Origin: Tupaia tana
Taxonomy: Eukaryota > Chordata > Mammalia > Scandentia > Tupaiidae
Reading direction: 5' to 3'
Length of the DNA stretch: 64,000 nt
Assembly: GCA_026018925.1 (NCBI GenBank)
Contig: JAKSZU010000004.1
Location: forward strand, 109,489,498-109,553,497
The position numbers and the translations under genes were made by a program. Below the pieces are notes generated by a model that was given only the letters and a program-made list of their open reading frames with translations, ran no database searches and was not told where the DNA came from. This document shows positions 42,187 to 53,801 of the stretch, one piece after another; positions within the stretch are counted from its first letter, which is position 1; every line of letters starts with the position of its first letter.

Positions 42187-45100
42187 ATGGCTCACTTAAT
42201 GATAGGATCAGGTATGGAAATATCAATAATTACATTGAATGTCAATGGATTAAATTCTCCAGTTAAGAGACATAGACTGGCTGAATGGATAAGAAAACAG
42301 AAACCCTCTATCTGTTGCCTACAAGAAACTCACCTTATGGATAAAGACATACATAGACTAACAGTCAAAGGCTGGAAAAAGATACTCCATGCAAATGGTA
42401 ATCAAAAAAAGGCTGGAGTAGCGATATTGATCTCAGACAAAATAGATTTCAAGACAAAGACTGTAAGAAGAGACAAAGAAGGGCATTATATAATAGTAAA
42501 TGGGGTAATCCAGCAAGAAGACATAACCCTTATAAGTATCTATGCAACAAACTCAGGTGCACCTAAATATGTGAAGGAAAGACTGCTGGAGCTAAAAGGA
42601 GAAATAGGGAGAAATACTATAATTGTTGGAGATCTCAACACCCCATTATCTCCTATAGACAGATCTTCTAGACAGAAAATAAATAGAGAGATACAGGACT
42701 TAAATGATACTATAAATGGAATGGGCTTGACAGATATCTATAGAACTTTCCACCCTACATCCACAACATATACATTTTTCTCACCCCGACATGGGACCTT
42801 TTCAAAGATAGATCATATATTAGGACACAAATCAAGCCTTTATAGATTCAAAGGCATAGAAACTGTACCCAGCATCTTCTCTGACCATGATGGAATTAAA
42901 CTCAAGATTAATTTCAAGACACAACCCCGAAGATACACGAACACATGGAGACTGAACAACCTACTTCTGAATGACTTCTTCACTACTGAAGAAATTAAGG
43001 CTGAAATAAAAAAATTTATGGAAACTAATGATAATGAGTACACAAGTGTCCAGAATCTATGGGACACAGCAAAAGCAGTCATAAGAGGGAAATTCATAGC
43101 AATTAGTGCACATAAGAAAAGGATAGAAAGATGGCAAGTAGATAACTTATCATCATGCCTCAGAGAATTGGAAAAACAACAACAAACAAACCCCCAAAAT
43201 GCCAGGCAAAAAGAAATAATAAAGGTTCGAGCAGAAATAAATGAAATAGAAAATAAACGAACCATACAGAAAATAAATGAAAACAAAAGCTGGTTCTTTG
43301 AAAAGATTAACAAGATTGACACACCATTGGCTAGACTGATTAAGAAGAAGAAAGAAAGAAACCAGATTAATCAAATATGTGATGAAACAGGCAATATTAC
43401 CACAGACATAGCAGAAATACAAAATATCATTAGAGGATACTATGAGCAACTTTACGCCAACAAACAAGATAACCTGGAGGAGATGGACAAATTCCTGGAT
43501 GCATATAATCTACCAAGATTGGATCAGGAAGACATAGAGGACCTGGATAGACCCATAACAAGCCAGGAGATTGAATCAGTAATAAATAATCTCCCAACAA
43601 AGAAAAGCCCAGGCCCAGATGGCTTCACTTGTGAATTCTACAAAACTTTTAAGGAAGAGTTAACCCCTATCCTACTAAAATTATTTCTAAAGATTCAAAA
43701 GGAAGGAAACCTTCCAAATTCATTTTATGAAGCCTCCATCATCCTCATCCCCAAAACAGATAAAGATATGACAAAAAAGGAAAACTACAGACCGATATCA
43801 TTGATGAATATAGATGCGAAAATTCTCAACAAGATACTCGCAAATCGTATCCAACAACATATAACAAAGATCATTCATCACGATCAGGTAGGCTTTATAC
43901 CAGGGATGCAAGGATGGTTTAATATACGCAAGACCATAAATGTAATACACCACATTAACAGAAAGAAAGATAAAAACCATATGATCATTTCAATTGATGC
44001 GGAGAAAGCATTTGATAAAATACAACATCCTTTTATGATTAAGACTCTCAGTAAGATTGGTATAGAAGGGTCATTTCTGAACACAATAAAAGCAATCTAT
44101 GAAAAACCTACAGCTAACATTATACTGAATGGGGAAAAGCTGAAAGCTTTTCCTCTGAAAACAGGTACTAGGCAAGGCTGCCCACTTTCTCCACTGCTCT
44201 TTAACATAGTACTGGAAGTCTTAAGTATTGCAATCAGAGAAGAGAATAATATTAAAGGCATTCGAATAGGCAAAGAAGAACTGAAAATATCTTTATTTGC
44301 AGATGACATGATGGTATACTTAGAAGACCCAAAGGTATCCATGAAAAAACTGCTTGAAGTAATAAGTGAATACAGTAAGGTGGCAGGATACAAAATTAAT
44401 ATCCAAAAATCTATAGCATTTCTATTTATGAACAACAAGTTGAACGAAGCAGAGCTGAAGAAAGGAATCCCTTTCACTGTAGCCACAAGGTGTATAAGAT
44501 ACCTAGGGATAAACCTAACTAAGAAAGTCAAAGACCTTTATAAAGAAAACTACGAAAATCTTAAAAGAGACATTGAAAGTGACATAAAAATGTGGAAGGA
44601 CATCCCATGCTCCTGGATTGGAAGAATTAACATAATCAAAATGGCAATTCTACCCAAATTAATCTACATGTTTAATGCAATTCCAATCAAAATACCAGAG
44701 ATATTCTTCAGAGATCTAGAAAAGGCAATCATAGAATTTGTCTGGAACCATAAAAGACCTCGTATTGCAAAAGCAATCCTGCGCAAGAAGAATGGAGTAG
44801 GAGGCATATCACTCCCTGATCCCAAGATATACTATAAAGCTGTGGTCATCAAAACAGCATGGTATTGGCATAAAAACAGACAAGTGGACCAATGGAAGAG
44901 AATAGAGACCCAGAAATAATCCCCAAAGCTTACAGCCAACTGATCTTTGACAAAGGATATCAGTCAATCCATTGGGAAAAGGAAAACATCTTTAGTAAAT
45001 GGTGCTGGAAAAACTGGGTATCCACCTGCAGAAAGATGAAACTGAACCCCCATCTTTCACCATTAACAACAGTCAACTCAAAATGGATCAAAGATCTGAA

Positions 45101-46085
45101 CCTAAGACCTCAAACAATAAAACTACTGGTGGAAAATGCTGGGGAAACTCTGGGGGACATTGGAGTAGGCAAAGACTTCTTAAATAAGACTCCCAAAGCA
45201 CAGGCAATAATCCCTAAAATAGACAAGTGGGACTATATTAGACTAAGAAGTTTCTGCACAGCAAAGGACACAGTAACAAGTGTGAACCGACAACCCTCAG
45301 AATGGGAAAATATTTTTGTTAAATATGCCTCAGACAAGGGACTGATAACCAGAATACATAGGGAACTCAAGTGCCTTATGCGAAAAAAAATGATGAACCC
45401 AATTAAAAGATGGGAAAATGAGCTGAACAAAAGTCTCTCTAAGGAAGACATACGAACAGCCAAAAAGCATATGAGAAAATGCTCAACATCCCTCATCATT
45501 AGGGAGATGCAGATAAAAACTACAATGAGATACCACCTAACCCCTGTCAGAATGGCAAAGATTAAGAATATAAAAAGTGATAAGTGTTGGCGGGGATGTG
45601 GTGAAAAGGGAACCCTCCTACACTGTTGGTGGGAATGTAAACTAGTTCAACCACTGTGGAGAACAATATGGAGGTTCCTCAAAGATCTACAAATAGAACT
45701 ACCATTTGATCCAGCAATCCCACTTCTGGGTATTTACCCAAAAGACAGGAGAACGCTCAGTCAGAAAAGTGCTTGCACATCAATGTTTGTTGCAGCATTA
45801 TTCACAATTGCCAAGACATGGAACCAACCTAAATGTCCACAAACTGATGAATGGATTGGAAAAGTGTGGTATATATACTCTATGGAATACTACTCAGCCA
45901 TAAAAAATAACAAGACCCTGGAATTTGATAGAAAGTGGTCAGATATGGAGGATCTATTGCTGAGTGAAGTAAGCCAGGCTATGAAAGAAAGATATTGTAT
46001 GTATCCACTCAATATATACCGACTATCAGCACTCTATAATAGAGAGCAAAAAATTGGAGGACATAAAAGCAGTGAAGGTACTTAA
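42187..46085 (+). pseudogene. LINE-1 ORF2 (endonuclease and reverse transcriptase), one frameshift
   Basis: ORF2p nicks target DNA and reverse-transcribes RNA there. The first frame (42187-44919, 910 residues) carries the apurinic-type endonuclease with N18, E47 in QETHL, a GDLNTP segment near 150 and an SDHDG segment near 235. The reverse transcriptase follows with the catalytic FADD at residues 704-707. The frame then ends early. The remainder continues in another frame (from about 44892 to 46085) with [18 protein letters not shown] and the Cys-rich '[18 protein letters not shown]' end. The break is at about 44908-44915, in a C run. Comparison with the same region of the twin-primed L1 suggests loss of a single base. 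All catalytic motifs precede the break, but the C-terminal part needed for retrotransposition is out of frame. Confidence 0.93.
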
Positions 46086-46511
46086 CGAGAATAGGACAGT
46101 GTGGAATGGGGGAAGTGAAGAGAAGAGAATAGAGAAAGATAACAAGTGAACAATAGAGAGGCAGGACATTAGTGAGAAACAGATATGGCTTATTAACTGT
46201 TGATGTTGACATGTATAGTATTCTCAACTGGATTTGTCTGAGAAGTATTTCATGATAGGCAAAGTATTTGTACAAGCAAAATGAGAAATAGCAATTGACT
46301 GTTTTAAAAAATAATTAGAATAATAATAATAATGATTGGGGAAAACATAGAAAAGATATTGAATGTTAAAGTGGGGAGATTAATGTCTCTGTACTGACTG
46401 ACATGCATGGCATTCCCTTTTGAAAAAGCAATGTAATACACTGTAAAGTTATATGTAATTCAATGTAATATAAAGAAGAATATGATGATAATAAAAAAAT
46501 ACATATATAAT
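46086..46511 (+). repeat. L1 3'-UTR and A-rich end
   Basis: AT-rich, purine-rich 3'-UTR with two similar closing segments and an A run at 46512-46521 that merges with the target duplication. Confidence 0.8.
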
Positions 46512-46521
46512 AAAAAAAAAA

Positions 46522-46699
46522 GGCACACACAATAATGCACATAGAACCTTTAGCAGAATGTCTGGAACGTAGAATGTGCTTAGTACAAGTGCGTCGTTAT
46601 TTTGTTGAAGAAGAATGACTGCTTTGATTCAATGGGGACGGGGACACCTCATCAGGGTCAGCGGGAGTTGGAGTGCAGGTGGGTTTTGATTTTTTTTTT
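46522..46699 (-). repeat. Right arm, outer part, of the inverted duplication
   Basis: Reverse complement of about 39101-39269, ending in a T run (46690-46699) that mirrors the A-rich tail of the twin-primed L1. MIR-like 'ccactgccacacagct' resumes at 46701, so this arm was inserted into the MIR relic next to its own source. Confidence 0.88.
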
Positions 46700-46724
46700 C
46701 CCACTGCCACACAGCTCCCCACCC

Positions 46725-46925
46725 CCCCTTTTTTTTCAGTTTAATCCTCTCTTTTCTTCCATGAGTGAGAGAGACAGCGTGAGACTGCTGTACCTGCTGG
46801 TGCCCTGGCTGGGTCTTCATATCACAATCTCCTCTGAGCGCCAGCCAGCCCCAGGTCACAGGCACACGCGTGCACGCCAGGGGACTGGATGCAAGGTTGG
46901 GCCCCTTCCCACGTGACTCGGCCTC
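46725..46925 (-). mobile_element. SINE-C, antisense, partial
   Basis: T run, 'cttttcttccatgagtgag', 'gctgggtcttcatatcac' and a GC-rich body; head degraded. Confidence 0.65.
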
Positions 46926-47755
46926 TCAGAGCATGCTTATTGCCTACTTCCTCTGCCTGGAGGAAGAAGGCCCATTATTCACTTACTCAAATTCTTGAGA
47001 GGCTTACTCTGTACAAGACAGCAAACACTGAAAACTCACCACCCGTTTCTTTCAAACTTAGTTTCACTTTGTTCTAATTTGCTCAGCTAGCCTAAAAGCT
47101 CCTTAACAGAAACGCTATTTTGAAGAGCCTCCAGGGATCTTCTCCAGAAGTTTCCTCGGTCTTGGACATAGGGTGCCTCAGCATTTTCCTAGGAACACGT
47201 TTCTCAGCACTTCCAGGGTTATTACAAGGCTAACCTAAGACCCTCCTGCAATTGAAGCCTCGTGAGAGGTGGGGAGCAACCAGCGGCAAAGCGAAGGCTT
47301 TGAGAACAGCCTGTCTGGGAAGAAAGGCAGTGGTTGGTGCCACACGGGGGCAGTGGACACTGGTGCCAACTGGGACCTGAGAGGCCACACACGCTACCTC
47401 CCCCGCCTTCCAGGCAGACAGTGAGCCCAGGCGGAATGAACTGAGCTGTCTGCAGAGCTGGGAGCAGACCCCAGCCCGCTGATTCCCAGGCAGGCAGAGC
47501 ATGGTGGTGGAGACAGCTCCAGCTTTGCAGGCAGGTCAGGGGTCAGACTGCTTCCGCAGTCCCTCGCTGCAGGTCTGGGCCGGCTTTGCAGTCCTGGATA
47601 TCGATATCGGGTGCCTCAGCGTTTCCTCTGTGAAAGAGCCTGGAGATGCTGCGAGGATGAAGTGTGATGTTGTATGCACGTTCCTGGGGTTTAGTAGCCA
47701 CTCAGGATTATTCCTCTTCCTGCCCAGGGCCCGGTCCTTCTATTACCTGTGTTGT
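46926..47755. other. Unique sequence, no gene recognised
   Basis: About 0.8 kb. No repeat or exon that I can support. Confidence 0.35.
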
Positions 47756-48130
47756 TAATGTAGGAAATCACGCCATGACTCAGCGGCTTGAAACAACAAT
47801 GGTTTCTTAGCTCTCACAGTTACTACCGGTCAGGGAACTTCAGATCAGCTTGGTTTGGGATCCCGGTTTAGGGGGTCTCTCATCAGACCACAGTCAGATG
47901 TCATCTGTGGCTTGACTTGGGGTGGGAAGGTTCACCTTCCAGGGTCTCACTCACGTGACTAGCAAACGGGCTGGCTGTCGGCCGGGCATCTTAGTCCCCA
48001 GCCACACAGTTCCCTCCGCAGGATTGCTTGGGCTTCCTCACAACATGGCACCTGGATTCCCAGAGAGAGTGATCCAGAAATCAAGGTAGAGTCTGCAATG
48101 CCATTTTTGATCTATTCTTGAAATTCATAC
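47756..48130 (-). mobile_element. Ancient LTR-like mammalian repeat relic
   Basis: 'gactcagcggcttgaaac' followed by 'ctcacagttactaccgg' and 'ggcttcctcacaacatgg' resembles a common mammal-wide LTR class whose usual start is 'agtggcttaaaacaac'. I cannot name the subfamily. Confidence 0.5.
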
Positions 48131-48797
48131 ACTTCTGCCCTGTGCTTTTGGACACACAGGGCCACCCCTGAGTCACAGGTGAAGGGACTGCACAAGGGCA
48201 CAGAGACCGGACGTCGCCGGGACTGGCTGGGATTCCGTCCACGATGAGCCTCTCTTCCTAGGCTCGTGTTCACACCAGGATGTCTCGTCCCTGTGTCTTA
48301 AGTATTGCGTTGGCAATCTTCACTCAGTGAAGACAGGGCAGGCTCTCTGCGCTCCCCGCTGAGTGTCTTCCGGAGCTCTGGGCACCCTGGGTATACTCAG
48401 CCAAGCAATAATCCCCCACTGCGCTACCGCCAAGGCTCATCTGCTGGCCTCTCTGGGGGTTTGTAAATAGACGGGGTGTGTTAATGACACAGCGCGTTAT
48501 CTGTCTGTTACCGTCTTGGCAGCCGACGTGGAAACGTGGCTTTTTAAAGGAGGGTTCATCAGTATTAAAGCAGCTCCTAGGGCCCAGGCATGGCACGGGC
48601 TGGGCTCAGAACCACGGACGCAGTCCCCTCCCTCTTCACTTCGAAAGCATAGAGTCTGCCTCCAAACTCAGCGCCATTCTGAAGGAGGAGGTCTGGCAAG
48701 TGTGATCGGTGATTACGACAACTCTCAAAGCCTGTGTGTCACCTCATCTGCCACAAAGCCAGCCTCCTGAACTCCTGACAACTTGCTGCTCATATTT
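48131..48797. other. Unique sequence, no gene recognised
   Basis: About 0.67 kb. No assignable feature. Confidence 0.35.
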
Positions 48798-49022
48798 TAA
48801 AAGTTCATTTGTTTCTTCCATGAGTGAGAGAAACAGAAAGAGAGAGCTGCACCCCCAAAAGGGTCTTCATGCCATGATCCAACCCCAGCTTCAGCCCACC
48901 CTGGATGGGGGCACACACATGCCTGGTAGGTTCAGGAGGTCTCTGGATGTGAACCTGGAACCTTCCCATGAGGGTCAGCCTTGCAGAGTGTCGTGTTGCT
49001 CTGCACCACTGTTCAGCAGCTC
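48798..49022 (-). mobile_element. SINE-C, antisense
   Basis: 'catttgtttcttccatgag', GA tract, 'gggtcttcatgccatg', 'gtaggttcaggaggtctc' and a degraded head end 'caccactgttcagc'. Confidence 0.75.
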
Positions 49023-49177
49023 ATCTTCGTCTGGATGTCCCACAAGCATGAACAAAACTGAACTTAACAATTGTCTGACCACCCAAATTCACAAACCTTC
49101 CTGTCTCCACCTCAGTAAATGGTACACTGTTTTCCCCATTGCCCAAGTGAAGACACAATGATCAAGAGGGAGGGTAA

Positions 49178-49442
49178 GAGGAGCTGGCCCTGTACTGCAG
49201 TAGTTGAGGGAACTGGCTCCCACAGGGCCAACTGCAGTTTGAATTCTGGCCCCAGGGACTTGAGAAATGGGACAGGCATGTGTGTGTGCATGTCCCACAT
49301 CCCTACAGGATAGAGAAATGGAGGAGAAGAGATTGCAGTGTGACCACACCCCACTGGGGGATGCTTTCTTCCTCTCTCTCTCTCTCCTCTCTTTCTCTCT
49401 GTCTCTCTTTGGCAAGGACATGCACCTTCTGGTGAAAAGGGG
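49178..49442 (+). mobile_element. SINE-B, sense
   Basis: Head 'ggagctggccctgtactgc', degraded B box, body with 'gaaatggaggagaag', CT tract and 'gaccttctggtgaaa'-like end. Confidence 0.75.
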
Positions 49443-49577
49443 GTGAGGGAAGGATAAGAGCATTGAAGCTGGGATGCCTGGCCTGAATTTCACCTCTGCC
49501 CTTTACACTCTGGGTAGTTTTTGGAAGTTCCTCTGTGTAATGTCCGTGTTTCTTCTTCTGTAAAAGTGGAGATAATA

Positions 49578-50235
49578 ATAGAAATCACCATATGATCCAG
49601 CAATTCCACTCCTAGGTATCTACTCAAAAGATAGGAATACACTTAGTTGGAAAAACACTTGCACATCTCTCATTATTCACAATCACTAAGACGTGGAACT
49701 AACTCAAGTGTCCATGAACAGATGAATGGATTGAAAAAATGTGACATATATATAGTACAGAATACTACTCAGCCATAAAAACAAAAACAAAAACAAAAAA
49801 CAAACAAAAAACAAACCAAAAAACAATGAGAACCTGGCATTTGATAGAAAGTGGATGAATATAGAAGATTTACTGCCAAGTGAAACAAGCCAGACTGTGA
49901 AAGAGAGGCATTGTATGTCCCCACTTAATATATATGAACGTCTGTACTCTACGGCAGAAACTGAATGATTAGAAGATATTAGAGCATGGAGAACAATGAT
50001 GATACGGGAGTGTGGGGGGAGAGTGGGATATGGGGGAGGGCAAGAGGGAAGGAATCTAGGGGAAAAGAAAGAAGCAAAGCATTTAAGGGACACAAACTGG
50101 AAATTATCTGCTGATAATATGTATGGTAATATCTTTGACTGGACTAGTACACAGTGTATTCATGCTGGGAAAATTCACTTTGCATGCTATAATGATATGC
50201 AGTGATTGAATGTAAAAATTAAAAAAAATGAATAA
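49578..50235 (+). mobile_element. L1 3' end, sense, 5'-truncated
   Basis: Starts in the ORF2 3' region ('atatgatccagcaattcc'), passes 'ttcacaatcactaagacg', 'gaatactactcagcc', an (AAAAC)n run near 49780-49820, then a 3'-UTR like that of the HAL1-like element and an A-rich end. Frames are broken. Confidence 0.88.
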
Positions 50236-51098
50236 AATAATTTAAGAAAGTGGTTAGGAGAATTAAGCAAAATAATCCATGCTTGGTATACAGTAAGAGC
50301 TCAGTAAGTGCTTGGAGGATCACTTGCTGTGTAGTTCCTATCTCCTAAGTGTTTTCTGAGTGCCTCCACTTCCTGGCACTTGCCCCCCTCCAGCCGGGGT
50401 AGCATTGCTGCGCAACTGTGCACGTTTCCTGCTGAGGATGTCTGAGGCACAGCCAGAGCGCGCCCAAGGGCACCGATGTCAGTGACATATGTACCTGCCT
50501 CCCCATGACCCCCTGTTCTGAGCGCTGGAGCGAATTCTTGCCGTGACCCTCTAGGCTCTGCAGGTCTGCCCTGCTTCCTTGCCTGTCATGTCTCCTCTCC
50601 CTTCCCTCACTGAGCCTTTTCCAGCTACCACCATGAAGTGCACAGCCCCTTCCCACCTTCGAGCCTCTCTTGTGCTTTATTCTTTTCAAAGAAACACCCC
50701 CAATGGTGAAGCCCCTGCCCTGGGTTCACTACAGTCTTCCTGCTGAGAAAGCAGGGAGAGGCAAGCCAAGGAGGAATTAAGTGAAGACGTTGCATCTCCT
50801 CTTTCAAGCCAGCCTTGGCCTCCACAGCCCTGAGGATGGGAGGTGAAGTTGGACTCGCAGGTTCTTACTTGCCTGGACAGTCGTGGGTGGGGATTTTCAG
50901 GCCCTGTCTTGGGTTTTCCTGGGCATATCTGTGACACGTTTGCCCTACCGGCCTTGCCTGGCTCTCCGTCCTCTTGGTCTGTATCTCAGGAAACATGTCC
51001 CCATTGAGAAATTGGCTCTTGACTGCTATACTTGGCCAGGGCCCCCTCTCCTCCTCCCTTGACCAGTAAGGCTTTGTTTAAATGACTGGTCCTCTTTG
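50236..51098. other. Unique sequence, no gene recognised
   Basis: About 0.86 kb. Short antisense frames at 50345-50937 show no domain. Confidence 0.35.
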
Positions 51099-51299
51099 GG
51101 CCGGCAGGTGGCATGGTGGTTAAGGTGTGGATTCCCACATGGCTGACGGTGGTTCGAGTCCTGACCTAGCTGCTAGCTTTCTCACCTTCCCTCTCTCTCT
51201 GTCTCTCTTTGGTGAGTGCATGTGCCCTATAGCAAATAAAAAAATAGTAATAATAACAAATTTAATTAAATAAATTATTCTTAAAAAAAAAAAAAAAGA
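51098..51299 (+). mobile_element. SINE-B/D intermediate, sense
   Basis: Head 'gggccggcaggtggc', intact B box 'ggtggttcgagtcc', no palindrome body, CT tract, 'gccctatagcaaataaa', AT-rich tail. The duplication taaatgact[g/c]gtc at 51080-51091 and 51301-51312 flanks it. Confidence 0.85.
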
Positions 51300-51584
51300 T
51301 AAATGACTCGTCTTCCAGCCGGTAGGCCTCCGTGTCTTCGGTGCCTGCATAGTGACCGGTCCTTAACAAATGTGAGTATGTGTTGAAGTAATATATGAAC
51401 GGGTTGTGAGGAGGCAGGGTCAGGCCTGTATGCTTTGAATATCCAAAAGGTCACCATGGCTTTTTGCTAATATTTTACTTTCATTTCAGAAAAGAGTCTG
51501 TAAGCCAAATCCTTAGCTTGCACATGTTTGGCCCTTCCTTAAAAAAGGTGACATCCAGAATTCTTACTTTTCACCCAGAAAATT

Positions 51585-51824
51585 TTTTTCCCATTAATTT
51601 CCAGAGGATACATGCACTTGTCAGAGAGAGAAAATCCTCCAAAGGGGCGTGGCTAAGCTGGAATCCTTTTTCTTTCATTTATCCATCCTGTCATGATTTG
51701 GGGCATACATGCATATGTGCCTGGTGTGGTTTTTAAACTGTCAGGACTGGGATTTGAACCATGGTTGGCTATGTGGGAGCCAGCCTCTACGACAGTGCCT
51801 AACCACTGCACTATGGGGTCAGCC
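51585..51824 (-). mobile_element. SINE-B, antisense, diverged
   Basis: 'ggatacatgcacttgtc', body, B-box relic and head relic ending 'ctatggggtca'. The duplication 'ttcacccag' occurs at about 51570 and 51827. Confidence 0.75.
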
Positions 51825-51937
51825 TTCACCCAGCAAATAGTTATTGAGCATTTCAATGCATCAGGAGATATTGAACATGGAAGTGGTATATGATAGACCC
51901 AGGCTTTTCATTGTCATGGTATTTAGAATTTTAAAAT

Positions 51938-52130
51938 TATTTAATTTCATTTATTATTATTATAATTATAATTATTTTTCTTTGTTATAGTACACTTGCA
52001 TTCACCAGAGAGAGGCAGACAGAGAAAGAGAGAAGGAAAGTGAGAGAGCAAGCTGCCAGGTCTGGGACTCTAACCATGGTCCACCACATGGGAGTTCAGT
52101 GCCTTAACCACCACACCTTCTGCTGGCCCC
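51938..52130 (-). mobile_element. SINE-D, antisense
   Basis: AT-rich (TTA)n tail, 'agtacacttgcattcacc', GA tract, 'gagcaagctgccagg' and head ending 'ctgctggcccc'. Confidence 0.82.
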
Positions 52131-53438
52131 TTGTGGTGTTTTGAGTCAGGAATTAAGTGAGGTATTGAGCAAGCCTTTGTTGAATGAATGTATAAATCAT
52201 GAGTGTGAGTATCGAATCTTAAAAGCAAGTGGAGCTTTTAACTTCGTGATTGTGTCGAGACCACTGAACGCATCTGCTGTGCACAGTTGGAAACCTGTCT
52301 TCGAATGCATTCATTCATTTATTCATTCATTCCAATGATAGTCACGGGCATCTGTTATGCTTGAGTACATTAATATCTACTGGTTTCTGACAAGAGCTGT
52401 TAACTGTTCCCCACCCCACCCCCCCAAAACCATGGAAAATCTTAGGGGCTTTTCAAGACTAAATGAAATGTCAACACAGAAGAGCTATTTGCAATGCAAA
52501 TGTAAAGTCACCAGCTTTTGTAATAAGCAGGCTGAGAAGCAAACCCCGGGAGCTTCTAGGAAGAAGGTGGCGTTGAGTCGTTCTGATGAACTGTACAGGC
52601 GGTGACAGTCTGGAGACTCCTTCCACATTGTCTCCCGTGTGGAAGGTCACAGCATCAATCTGCAGTGGCAGGGCTGCCAGGCCACGGGGCCTGTTTGCAC
52701 ACTGCTGGCCTCGCCGATAGACCATCTTTAATCTTTCGGGAAATTCATTCCCTCCGAAGAATCTGCCTAGAGCAATGAGCCCTGGCCCCAGGAGCATGCA
52801 GTCCAGCACACCTTGCATGTGTGTTTAGGAATGATTCCCTCAGCAGCCCAGAGGCAGGGTAAGAATTCCGGCATCGAGCAACATGTCTGATTTGAAAAGC
52901 GGTCCTCCAAAATTGCATTTTCCATTTTGGAAACAGAACTGGTGTGTGTGAGTGTCAGCCTTAAACAGGAAGACTCACGCCGAGTATGGAAAGCAAAATA
53001 CTTGATCTGGGCCAGGGTTAGGCGATTTCTCAGACACCACGACATCCGAGTTACCCTGGATCACGTGTGCCAACGTGTTACAGTCAGGACGATTTCGGAG
53101 GTGAGAGTCGTACATAGGAGGGGAGGAAGGAGCCCGCGCAGCGGTGGGCTTGGTTCTGTGAGGGAGCAGGACCATCTCGCGGTCACTTGGAGGCACCAGG
53201 CTTAGTCTCACTCCCCAGCAAGGCGTGCAGTAAGTCTGGGAGGTAAAGGACGAACTTGGGCAATAAGGATGTGCGTGAAACAACAGCTATTTCAGACGTG
53301 CATTCCTAAGAAAGTCACAGATGTGCATCAGTTTGGTTTCCTTATAGCATTGACTCGGGTGGACTGGAATCTTCTGCTTTCAGGAAAAACTGTTCTACTT
53401 GGGGACCTAGCAGCTCCCTTAAATATGGTGGTGTGACT
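52131..53438. other. Unique sequence, no gene recognised
   Basis: About 1.3 kb with an (ATTC)n-like run near 52305-52335. No assignable exon. Confidence 0.35.
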
Positions 53439-53448
53439 TTTGAAAAAA

Positions 53449-53483
53449 AAAAATTAAAAGTTTTTGCTATTGGGGCATGTGCT

Positions 53484-53528
<45 letters not shown>

Positions 53529-53704
53529 ATCCCACATGGGGGGCGCCCACGCTGCAATTCCTCCTCTCCCTCTCTCCTCTCAGAATCCTGAACATGCAAG
53601 TACACAAGCCCCGTGTGATTCCCAAGCCACTGGGCCTGGGGCTCAAACCGTGATGCTGGCCATGTGGAGTCCAGCTCCTTAACCTCTGCGCCACCTGCTG
53701 GCCC
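53449..53704 (-). mobile_element. SINE-B, antisense, with (GA)n
   Basis: A run, 'gtttttgctattggggc', GA tract of about 38 bp, body and head ending 'cacctgctggccc'. Confidence 0.85.
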
Positions 53705-53801
53705 AATGATACGACACTTTAAAACAATCAATTTTGTTATGGCGGGATCGGGGGAACCGCACTGTGTGAAATACTCAGTTCTTCGGGTCCAGGGCTCTAA
53801 G
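53705..53801 (-). repeat. Second copy of the SINE linker
   Basis: 97 bp directly 5' (in SINE sense) of a SINE-B, matching the 86-bp linker at 39531-39616: 'gtgtgaaata', 'tcagttctt', 'gggtccagg' and 'ctctaag' in the same order and spacing. No upstream tRNA head is seen here. Confidence 0.75.

Larger units (their letters stand above)
40116..46511 (+). mobile_element. Full-length LINE-1 with tandem-monomer 5'-UTR
   Basis: A 6.4 kb L1. In order: 4.6 tandem 158-bp monomers (40116-40848), a non-repeated leader (40849-41175), ORF1 (41176-42144), a 42-bp spacer, ORF2 (42187-46085, one frameshift), a 3'-UTR of about 0.4 kb and an A-rich end. The duplication aaaaaaaaaaggca is at 40102-40115 and 46512-46525. 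Apart from the ORF2 frameshift it looks recently active. It lies inside the right arm of an older inverted duplication. Confidence 0.96.
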
